Shown here piece by piece: positions 57,669-64,000 of a stretch of DNA of 64,000 bases. Both the position numbers and the translations under genes were made by a program. Below the pieces are notes generated by a model that was given only the letters and a program-made list of their open reading frames with translations, made no database searches and was not told where the DNA came from. This DNA is from DATHTC01 sp035456465 (GTDB lineage: Bacteria; Actinomycetota; Thermoleophilia; Gaiellales; Gaiellaceae): the NCBI GenBank assembly GCA_035456465.1, contig DATIDD010000053.1, positions 1 through 64,000 of the forward strand, written 5' to 3'. How positions within the stretch are numbered: position 1 is the stretch's first letter; every line of letters starts with the position of its first letter.

Positions 57669-60410
57669 GTGACCGTCGCTCAGATCATCGGCAGAGAGGT
57701 AGAGCTTTCCTCCGTCTTCGCCTTCCTCGACGACGTCCCGGACGCGCTGTCCGTGCTCGCGCTCGAGGGCGAGGCCGGCATCGGGAAGTCGACCCTCTGG
57801 CGTGCCGGCGTCGAGCATGCGCGCACGCGGGGGTGGCGCGTTCTCTCGTCGCGGCCGGCGGAGGCCGAGCGCAGCCTGGCGCACCTGGGCCTGGGCGATC
57901 TGTTCGAGCAGGTTCTCGACGACGTCCTGCCCGCGCTCCCCGTGCCGAGGCGTCGCGCGCTCGAGATCGCGCTCCTCCTCGAGGAGGCGGGGGACGTCGC
58001 CGTCGACGCGCGCGCGCTCGGGATCGCCACGCGCAGCGCGTTGCAGCTGCTCGCCGAGGAACGGCCGCTCCTCGTCGCGATCGACGATCTCCAGTGGTTC
58101 GACGCCGCGTCGGCGAACGCGATCACGTTCGCCCTGCGACGGCTCGTCGCCAGCCCGGTGCTGCTGCTCGTCGCCGTCCGCAGCGCCGAGCCGGCACTGT
58201 CGGAGCTCGAGCGGGCGGTCGGCCCGGACGGCATCCGGCGTCTGCCGGTCGGCCCGCTCAGCATCGGCGCGCTGCACCGTCTCCTCCGCGATCGGCTCGA
58301 CAAGCCCTTCGGGCGCCAGACCCTGCTCCGCATCCACGAGCGGTCGGGCGGGAATCCGTTCTTCGCGATCGAGCTGGCCCGCGTTCTCGACGCGGGCGCC
58401 GACCCGGCGCGGCCGCTGCCGGTTCCGGAGACGCTCGACGAGCTCGTGCGCGCCAGGATCTCCGAGCTTCCCGCCGCGACGCGGAAGGCGCTCGCGCTCG
58501 CCTCGGCGTTGGGCACGACGTCCGAGCCGCTCCTGGAGCTGGCGGGCGCTGCGGGAGAGGAGCTTGCGCCGGCACTCGACGCGGAGGTGATCGAGCGCGC
58601 GGACGGGTCGATTCGGTTCACGCATCCGCTCCTCTCGTCGGTTCTCTACGAGGACCTGGGAGAGGACCGGGAGGACGTCCACCGACGGATCGCACACATC
58701 GTCGACGATCCGCTCCTCCGCGCTCGTCACCTCGCGCTCTCGAGGCGGGAGCCGGATGGCGACGTGGCCGCCGAGCTCGACGCCGCGGTGAGCCTGGCGG
58801 CCGAGCGCGGCGCGCCGGCGCTCGCCGCCGAGCTCGCCGAGCTGGCGCTCCGGCTCACCCCACCGGTGGCCGGTGAGCGCCGCCGGCGGGCACTGGCTGC
58901 GGCTCGGGCGCACCACGCCGCGGGCGAATGGACGCGCGCCCGGACGATCGCGACCGCTCTCCTGGCCGAGACGGAGGACGGCTCGTTGCGCGCCGACGCT
59001 CTGGTCCTCCTGGCCGAGCTCGAGAGCGTCGGCCGCGCGGTCCCGCTGCTCGAGGAGGCACTTGGCGAGGCGGTCTCCCGTCCGGCGCTCCAGTCGGAGA
59101 TCCACTGCCGACTGGCGTGGGCGACGCGCTTCCGGTCGGGGTATGTGCGCGCGCTCGAGCACGCCCGTGCAGCGCTCGAGCTGGCCGAGGGCCTCGACGA
59201 CGACGTGCTTCGAGCGCGCGCCGGCGTCGTGCACGCCATTCTCGGCTGGCTCGCCGGCGACGCCGACGCGCCGGCGCTGCCGGCGAGGGCGGACGACTTC
59301 GCGAGCGCCCTCGGCGGCGAGCGCTCCGTGCAGGAGGCGACGTTGGCCGTCGTGAACACCTTCGCCCCGTCCGCTCGGAGGGAGGAGGCACGGGCCTTGC
59401 TCGAGCGCGAGTACCGCGACTCGTGCGAGCGCGACGAGCCGCGGAGCGCGCGCGCCCTCTGGGGCCTCTCGTGGATCGAGTTCTGGGCCGGACGCTGGGC
59501 GCTCGCGGCCGAGCATGCCGCTCGCGCGCACGACATCTCGAGCCAGTATGGCCTCGAGGTCCCGCAGGACCACCTCCCGATCGCGCTCGTCGCCGTCCAT
59601 CGCGGCCAGCTCGACCTCGCACGGCGGCACTCGGAACGGGCCCTCGCACTGGCCGAGGAGCAGTTCGGCCTTCGCCCGCCCCAGCACGTGGCGATCCTCG
59701 GGCTCGTCGCGCTCGGGGCGGGAGACCTGCGGGAGGCAGCGGCGCGGCTCGGGGAGGCCGACCGGCAGGCCGCAGGGCTCGGGTGGGGCGAGCCGAGCAT
59801 CCGCTGGTGGAGCGCCGACCTCGTCGAGCTGCAGCTCGAGCTCGGCCGGATCGACGACGCCGTTCCCGTCCTCGACCGGTGGGAGGAGGACGCGACGCGC
59901 CTCGGCCGCGAGTGGGTCCTCGCTCAGGTGACCCGCTGCCGCGGTCTCGTCGCCGCGGCCCGCGGCGACCTCGAGCAGGCGCTGGCCCTGCTCGAGCAGG
60001 CAATCGCCGAGCACGAGGCCGTCGGCGATCCGTTCGGCCGCGCACGGGCGCTGCTCGGGCTCGGCGTCGTCAGGCGTCGCGGTCACCGGAAGCGCCCTGC
60101 CCGCGACGCCATCGACGCCGCCGTCGACGCCTTCGAGACGATCGGCGCCTCGGGCTGGGCGGCGAAGGCCCGCGCCGAGCTCGCGCGCATCGGCGGGCGG
60201 GCCCCCCGCGACGGCGAGCTGACGCCGACCGAGCGGCGCCTCGCCGAGCTCGTGGCCGAGGGCCGCTCGAACAAGGAGATCGCGGCCGCCCTCTTCGTGA
60301 CGCCCAAGACGGTCGGGACGACCCTGTCCCGGCTGTACGCCAAGCTCGGCGTCCACTCGCGGACCGAGCTGATCCGCCGTCTCGCCGAGCGGCCCGCCGG
60401 CAAAGTGTAG
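57669..60410 (+). CDS. LuxR-family ATPase transcriptional regulator (LAL/MalT type)
   Basis: 913 residues. N-terminal STAND ATPase: IIGREVELSSVFAFL, Walker A EGEAGIGKSTLWRAG (~37-51), Walker-B-like LLVAIDDLQWFDAAS (~137), RIHERSGGNPFF. Central helical TPR-like region, then C-terminal LuxR HTH: LTPTERRLAELVAEGRSNKE, IAAALFVTPKTVGTTLSRLY, AKLGVHSRTEL (~850-905). A large ATP-dependent activator; ligand unknown. GTG 57669 is preferred over upstream starts because family similarity begins at IIGRE. The downstream DUF4242 and cupin genes are likely targets. Confidence 0.85.
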   Translation: MTVAQIIGREVELSSVFAFLDDVPDALSVLALEGEAGIGKSTLWRAGVEHARTRGWRVLSSRPAEAERSLAHLGLGDLFEQVLDDVLPALPVPRRRALEIALLLEEAGDVAVDARALGIATRSALQLLAEERPLLVAIDDLQWFDAASANAITFALRRLVASPVLLLVAVRSAEPALSELERAVGPDGIRRLPVGPLSIGALHRLLRDRLDKPFGRQTLLRIHERSGGNPFFAIELARVLDAGADPARPLPVPETLDELVRARISELPAATRKALALASALGTTSEPLLELAGAAGEELAPALDAEVIERADGSIRFTHPLLSSVLYEDLGEDREDVHRRIAHIVDDPLLRARHLALSRREPDGDVAAELDAAVSLAAERGAPALAAELAELALRLTPPVAGERRRRALAAARAHHAAGEWTRARTIATALLAETEDGSLRADALVLLAELESVGRAVPLLEEALGEAVSRPALQSEIHCRLAWATRFRSGYVRALEHARAALELAEGLDDDVLRARAGVVHAILGWLAGDADAPALPARADDFASALGGERSVQEATLAVVNTFAPSARREEARALLEREYRDSCERDEPRSARALWGLSWIEFWAGRWALAAEHAARAHDISSQYGLEVPQDHLPIALVAVHRGQLDLARRHSERALALAEEQFGLRPPQHVAILGLVALGAGDLREAAARLGEADRQAAGLGWGEPSIRWWSADLVELQLELGRIDDAVPVLDRWEEDATRLGREWVLAQVTRCRGLVAAARGDLEQALALLEQAIAEHEAVGDPFGRARALLGLGVVRRRGHRKRPARDAIDAAVDAFETIGASGWAAKARAELARIGGRAPRDGELTPTERRLAELVAEGRSNKEIAAALFVTPKTVGTTLSRLYAKLGVHSRTELIRRLAERPAGKV

Positions 60411-60458
60411 GAATCCTCCAACTTTCCGCGGGGACGGAGGGCTCGTAGCGTCGGCGGC

Positions 60459-60731
60459 GTGAAGCAGTTCCTCGTCGAGGTCTTCACGCCCCGGCCGAGC
60501 GCCGGGGAGCTCGCGACCGCCGAGCGCCGAGCGAGGCTGGCAGCCGGACGGCTGTCGGGAGCGGACGGCGAGGTGCGGTACGTGCGCGCGACGTACGTTC
60601 CGGAGGACGAGATCTGCTTCTTCGTCTTCGACGCCCCATCGGGCCGACGCGCGGCGGTCGTCGCACGGCGCGCCGGGCTCGATCCGATCCGCGTCGTCGA
60701 GGCGGTCTCGTCAGGAAAGGAGGAGCAGTGA
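60459..60731 (+). CDS. DUF4242/SCO4226-type small protein
   Basis: 90 residues. The ferredoxin-like beta-alpha-beta repeat: KQFLVEVFTPRPSAGELATAE, VRYVRATYVPEDEICFFVFD and RRAGLDPIRVVEAVSS. SCO4226 of this family binds nickel as a dimer, but here the metal ligands cannot be confirmed. GTG at 60459 follows TAGCGT (60446-60451) by seven bases. Overlaps the cupin gene by GTGA. Confidence 0.72.
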   Translation: MKQFLVEVFTPRPSAGELATAERRARLAAGRLSGADGEVRYVRATYVPEDEICFFVFDAPSGRRAAVVARRAGLDPIRVVEAVSSGKEEQ

Positions 60732-61228
60732 GGAAGTGGCCCTGGGCCGTTCTGGTCTGCGTCGTCGTGGTTGCGGTGTACGTGACCAACGTGCTGGCGA
60801 CCCCGCCGTCGGGCTTCACCGCGGCACAGCAGTGGAAGGGCGTCTTCGGAGAGATCGACCTGCACGTCGCCACCAAGGAGGCCAAGCAGCCTGGGCACAA
60901 GGTCAAGCTCGAGACGCGCGGGGAATCGGATCTCTACGTCACCAGGAACGTGATCGCGCCCGGCGGCGCGAGCGGATGGCATACCCATCCCGGCCCGAGC
61001 CTGATCATCGTGGCCGTGGGGGAGATCACCGCCTACGAGGGGGACGATCCCACCTGCACCCCCACGCGCTACAAGGCGGGCGAGGGGTTCGTCGACCCCG
61101 GCGACGGTCACGTGCACCTGCTGCGCAACGAGACCGACGCACAGGCGGAGACGGTCGCCGTCCAGATCCTCCCGAAGGGTGCGACGAGGCGGGACGACAT
61201 GCCGGCTCCGGGCAACTGCGGGTTCTGA
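60728..61228 (+). CDS. Membrane-anchored or secreted cupin protein
   Basis: 166 residues. N-terminal hydrophobic segment (WAVLVCVVVVAVYVTNVL) and a single cupin barrel: RNVIAPGGASGWHTHPGPSL (~74-93) gives the first His pair, GEGFVDPGDGHVHLLRNET (~116-134) the second Asp/His group. A metal-binding cupin outside the membrane; substrate unknown. Co-translated with the DUF4242 protein. Confidence 0.82.
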   Translation: MRKWPWAVLVCVVVVAVYVTNVLATPPSGFTAAQQWKGVFGEIDLHVATKEAKQPGHKVKLETRGESDLYVTRNVIAPGGASGWHTHPGPSLIIVAVGEITAYEGDDPTCTPTRYKAGEGFVDPGDGHVHLLRNETDAQAETVAVQILPKGATRRDDMPAPGNCGF

Positions 61229-61258
61229 GAGGAGCGATCGACGAGCCCGCGATCCGGC

Positions 61259-61309
61259 GCTCGGCTCGGCCCGCACGGGTCGAGCCGAGCGGCCGGAACG
61301 TGCCGTTCC
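61259..61309. terminator. Bidirectional double-hairpin terminator
   Basis: GCTCGGCTCG/CGAGCCGAGC (61259-61290) continues through a G-T wobble and CCC/GGG to a GCAC loop, a 14-pair stem. GGAACG/CGTTCC (61295-61309) follows. It lies between convergent cupin and methyltransferase genes. Confidence 0.7.
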
Positions 61310-61333
61310 CCCGGCTCGTCGCGACGGCGTGCG

Positions 61334-62140
61334 TTATGCGCGCGCGATCAGGAAGTGGTACTCGTTCTCGAGCCGGTAGCTGCCGTCGGCGGCGCGGTAG
61401 GGAGCGAGGCCTTCGACGATCGCGGCCTTCACCGCGTCCTCGCGGTCAGGGCCGGCGAGGACGACCAGGCCGGCGGGGGCGAGGAGCGCGCGGCCGAGCG
61501 TCTCTGCGTCCGGGTACTCGAAGGCCCAGGTCGTCGCAAAGGTGGTCTCGGGCGTGAGCCCCGCGCGGGCCGCGAGCGTCTCGAGCGCGCCGTCCTGGGA
61601 GAGGTCGGGGTCGGGTGGCGCGTCGGGCGGACGCGGCGGCAGGAACGGTCGGGCGATCGCCTTCATCGCCTCGAGCTCGCAGCGTTCGTGCGCTCCCCAG
61701 ACTTGGACGACGACCGCAGCGCCCGGCCTGGCGACGCGACCGGCTTCCTGAAGGGCCGCGACCATGTCGTTCGCGAAGAAGAACGAGTTGAACCCGGTGA
61801 CGAGGTCGAAGGAGTGGTCGTCGTAGGGGAGGTCTTCCAGCTCGCCGACCCGGAGATCGGCTTCGGGCAGCCGCTCGCGCGCCAGCTCGATCAGCGCCTC
61901 CGAGGCATCGATTCCGAACGCCTCGCCGCCTCGGTCGACGACGAGGCGGAGAAATGCGCCGACACCGCAGCCGATGTCGAGCACGCGCTCGCCCGGCCGG
62001 AAGCCGACCCGGCTCAGCGCTGCCTCGTAGTTCGGGAGCTGCTGGTCCTCGCTGATCGCCCAGTCGGCGGGCCGCGCGCCCCAGAGTGGCCCCCAGCGGG
62101 TCGCGCTGCCACGCGCGCCGGTCGCCGAACGTGCGGGCAT
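61334..62140 (-). CDS. Class I SAM-dependent methyltransferase
   Basis: 268 residues. Motif I VLDIGCGVGAFLRLV (~54-68), acidic loop FGIDASEALIELARERLP, motif II-like LRVGELEDLPYDDHSFDLVT (~96-115) and the LQEAGRVARPGAAVVVQVWG block: the UbiE/Methyltransf_11 pattern. Substrate unknown; a small molecule is likely. ATG at 62140 with GAAGGAG upstream. Divergent from a PadR regulator, with which it shares an AT-rich promoter, so probably under its control. Confidence 0.87.
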   Translation of the reverse strand: MPARSATGARGSATRWGPLWGARPADWAISEDQQLPNYEAALSRVGFRPGERVLDIGCGVGAFLRLVVDRGGEAFGIDASEALIELARERLPEADLRVGELEDLPYDDHSFDLVTGFNSFFFANDMVAALQEAGRVARPGAAVVVQVWGAHERCELEAMKAIARPFLPPRPPDAPPDPDLSQDGALETLAARAGLTPETTFATTWAFEYPDAETLGRALLAPAGLVVLAGPDREDAVKAAIVEGLAPYRAADGSYRLENEYHFLIARA

Positions 62141-62159
62141 GGTCGCTCCTTCGTTAGAC

Positions 62160-62181
62160 TATGATCTGTAGTTATAAACTA
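62160..62181. promoter_or_regulatory. AT-rich divergent promoter and probable PadR operator
   Basis: TATGAT (62160-62165) reads as a -10 for the PadR gene, and TAGTT-ATA-AACTA (62169-62181) is a perfect inverted repeat ending on the PadR start codon. The region is the most AT-rich of the window. Position suggests autorepression and control of the methyltransferase. Confidence 0.55.
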
Positions 62182-62747
62182 TGGGACGTAGCTCAGTCAA
62201 CAGCGAGCTCACCTTCTTCTCGTACGAGATCCTGGGGCTCGTCGGGCGCGCCGGTGCCGCCGCGCACGACCTCCTGCGGCTGGCGCAGCGCGGGCGGATG
62301 CTCGCCTGGGCGGGCGAGAGCCAGTACTACACCGAGCCGAAGCGGCTCGCGACGCTCGGCTACCTCGCCGCGCGCAAGGAACCGGGCAAGACGCGCGAGC
62401 GCACCGTCTACACCCTCACCGAGCAGGGACGGCAGGCGCTCGTCGAGCATGCACGAACCCCCGTCGCCGTCATGCCGGTGAAGAGCGACGCGCTCCTTCG
62501 CCTGCTGATCTGCGACCTCGTCGGCGAGGAGGTCACGCGCGAGAGCATGGCGACGTTGCGTGACGACATCGCCGATCTCGAGCAACGCCTCGACGACGCG
62601 GAGCGCACCGCGAGGAGCCTCCCTCACCGCGAGAAGTACCTGCTCCTCGTGATCGCGTTTCTGCGCCGGCTCCTCGAGCTCCACCTCGAGCTCGCCGACG
62701 AGGTCGAGCATCAGTTCGCGGCGTCGTCGGCGAGCGACGTCGGGTAG
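62181..62747 (+). CDS. PadR-family transcriptional regulator
   Basis: 188 residues. Winged-helix N-terminus: LTFFSYEILGLVGRAGAAAH, SQYYTEPKRLATLGYLAARK, TRERTVYTLTEQGRQALVEH, followed by the dimerising Vir-type helical domain (TLRDDIADLEQRLDDAERTA, HREKYLLLVIAFLRRLLELH). PadR proteins repress neighbouring operons and are released by small ligands. ATG at 62181 sits in the inverted repeat. Confidence 0.9.
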   Translation: MGRSSVNSELTFFSYEILGLVGRAGAAAHDLLRLAQRGRMLAWAGESQYYTEPKRLATLGYLAARKEPGKTRERTVYTLTEQGRQALVEHARTPVAVMPVKSDALLRLLICDLVGEEVTRESMATLRDDIADLEQRLDDAERTARSLPHREKYLLLVIAFLRRLLELHLELADEVEHQFAASSASDVG

Positions 62748-62790
62748 ACGAGGCGGTCGGACGCAACCGGAAAACGCCTAGGCTCGGGGC

Positions 62791-63972
62791 GTGATCCAGT
62801 CCGCCGCGGAGCGCTACCTCCGGCTTGGGCTGCAGCTCGGCCGGCACGTCGACGGCATCGTTGACGCCTACTTCGGACCGTCCGAGCTCGCGGCGGAGAT
62901 CGAGGCCGCCCCGCTCCCCGAGCCCCGAAGGCTCGTCGCAGCCGCCGAGGCGCTGCTCGAGGAGCTCGACGACGGCTGGCTGCGCGACCAGGTGGTCGGG
63001 CTGCGCACGTACGCCGGCGTGCTGGCGGGCGAGTCCGGCTCGTATGCCGACGAGGTGGAGGGGTGCTACGGCTTGCGTCCGGCCTACACCGACGAGGCGG
63101 TGTTCAGGGCCGCGCACGAGCGGCTCGAGGAGCTGCTCCCCGGCGACGGGTCGCTGGCCGACCGCTACGAGCGCTGGCGAGCCTCGCAGCGCGTGCCGGT
63201 CGAGCAGGTCGAGCGCGCGTTGGCGGCGGTCGTCGAGGAGGCGCGGGCCTGGACGCGCGGCCTGGTCGAGCTGCCCGACGGCGAGGACGTCGTCCTGGAG
63301 ATCGTGCACGACGAGCCGTTCATGGCGTTCTGCGCGTATCTCGGCGACCTGCGCAGCCGGATCTCAGTCAACGTCGACCTGCCGCTGTCGGGCTTCGAGT
63401 TGCTCCGGCTCGCGATCCACGAGACCTATCCCGGCCACCACGCGGAGCGCTGCAGCAAGGAGCACCTGCTCGTGCGCGGCCGGGGGCTGCTCGAGGAGGC
63501 GCTCGTGCTGGTGCCGACGCCGCAGTCGCTCGTCTCGGAGGGGATCGCCACGCTCGCGCCGTTCCTCCTGCTCGAAGGGGACGGCGGGGAGGCGCTGGCC
63601 GCCGTCGTGCGCGACGCCGGCATCGAGCTCGATCTCGCGCACGCGCTCGCCGTCGCGCGGGCCCACGAGCCGTGCGACGGGGCCGACGTCAACGCGGCAC
63701 TGCTGCTGCACGACGCCGGAGCGAGCGAGGCCGAGGTGCACGCGTACCTCGAGCGCTGGGGCCTGACGACACCGCAGCTCGCCGCACACGTGATCCGCTT
63801 CCTCACCGAGCCGTCGTCGCGGAGCTACGTGACGACCTACTCCGCCGGGCGGGACCTCTGCCGCTCCTACGTCGCGGGAGCGCCGGAGCGCTTCGGTCGC
63901 CTGCTCACCGAGCAGGTACGCGTCCGCGACCTGCTCGAGGCGCGCGACGCACCCGGATCGCCCCGCCCGTGA
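62791..63972 (+). CDS. DUF885-type putative zinc carboxypeptidase
   Basis: 393 residues, mostly helical. Zinc-site-like HETYPGHHAE (~210-219), the signature of DUF885 proteins. N-terminal part YLRLGLQLGRHVDGIVDAYFGP is a family feature, and VSEGIATLAPFLLLE (~249) may supply the third ligand (the family Glu in SEG). It may be a peptidase; substrates unknown. GTG follows TAGGCT (62779-62784) by six bases. Ends within the window; the last 28 bases hold nothing. Confidence 0.8.
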   Translation: MIQSAAERYLRLGLQLGRHVDGIVDAYFGPSELAAEIEAAPLPEPRRLVAAAEALLEELDDGWLRDQVVGLRTYAGVLAGESGSYADEVEGCYGLRPAYTDEAVFRAAHERLEELLPGDGSLADRYERWRASQRVPVEQVERALAAVVEEARAWTRGLVELPDGEDVVLEIVHDEPFMAFCAYLGDLRSRISVNVDLPLSGFELLRLAIHETYPGHHAERCSKEHLLVRGRGLLEEALVLVPTPQSLVSEGIATLAPFLLLEGDGGEALAAVVRDAGIELDLAHALAVARAHEPCDGADVNAALLLHDAGASEAEVHAYLERWGLTTPQLAAHVIRFLTEPSSRSYVTTYSAGRDLCRSYVAGAPERFGRLLTEQVRVRDLLEARDAPGSPRP

Positions 63973-64000
63973 GCGGGCGTCAGGCCGGCGGAGACTCCCC

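Noticed and set aside
57585..60356. 923-codon minus-strand frame
   Set aside because: Exact antisense shadow of the LuxR-type ATPase gene, with no motif of its own.

Overview
The window is about 73% G+C, densely packed and full of GTG starts and 4-base GTGA overlaps. Together with the gene content (smc-ftsY, ffh-rpsP-khpA-rimM-trmD-rplS, rnhB-yraN, comM-dprA, three-subunit PntAB, LuxR ATPases, DUF3105 and DUF4242 proteins) this points to a chromosomal segment of a high-GC actinobacterium, most likely a deep branch such as Thermoleophilia. That placement is inferred from reading, not from a tree.

Layout. 1-2.4 kb: end of smc, a MmcQ/YjbR protein and ftsY. 2.4-9.3 kb: a pentose-type sugar island (lipoprotein binding protein, half-size ABC ATPase, permease, Gfo/Idh/MocA oxidoreductase, TIM-barrel isomerase, FGGY kinase) with its own promoter, placed between ftsY and ffh. 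9.8-14.8 kb: a 33-base palindrome, then ffh, rpsP, khpA (CTG start), rimM, lepB, trmD, a second lepB and rplS; protein targeting, translocation-linked processing and ribosome/tRNA maturation share one locus. 14.8-24 kb: a large AAA/TPR ATPase, rnhB, yraN, htpX, an orphan DNA methyltransferase, a Nudix hydrolase, comM and dprA. 24-33 kb: an imine-handling group (FAD amine oxidase, RidA, ornithine-cyclodeaminase family), proton-pumping transhydrogenase, HD-GYP, YbaK, GrpB, an isocitrate/isopropylmalate dehydrogenase, topoisomerase IB and a tiny Lsr2-like protein. 33.5-41.3 kb: an AddB/AddA-type helicase-nuclease pair, a phosphoesterase and endonuclease III. 41.3-53.7 kb: redox and stress genes (FAD oxidase, zinc-ribbon PAS protein, CorA, TrxB, a bacterial eRF1-like protein, RmuC, a CsbD-like peptide), tRNA-Leu, glutamate dehydrogenase, Ppx/GppA and a PAP2 protein.

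53.6-55.5 kb is the accessory stretch. tRNA-fMet is followed by the broken C-terminal end of a tyrosine integrase, a small membrane protein and three very small genes, two with single-base frameshifts. After them comes a terminator and a strongly self-complementary 90-base element. This reads as a decayed integrative element at a tRNA att site. 55.5-64 kb carries a secreted alpha/beta hydrolase with a membrane tail, a LuxR-type ATPase regulator, a DUF4242 protein, a cupin, a methyltransferase divergent from a PadR regulator, and a DUF885 metallopeptidase.

A recurring regulatory theme is a TANNNT box 6-9 bases before the start codon of about a dozen genes, the signature of leaderless mRNAs. 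A second is a hairpin that buries the trmD start codon. No CRISPR array, insertion sequence or rRNA was seen.
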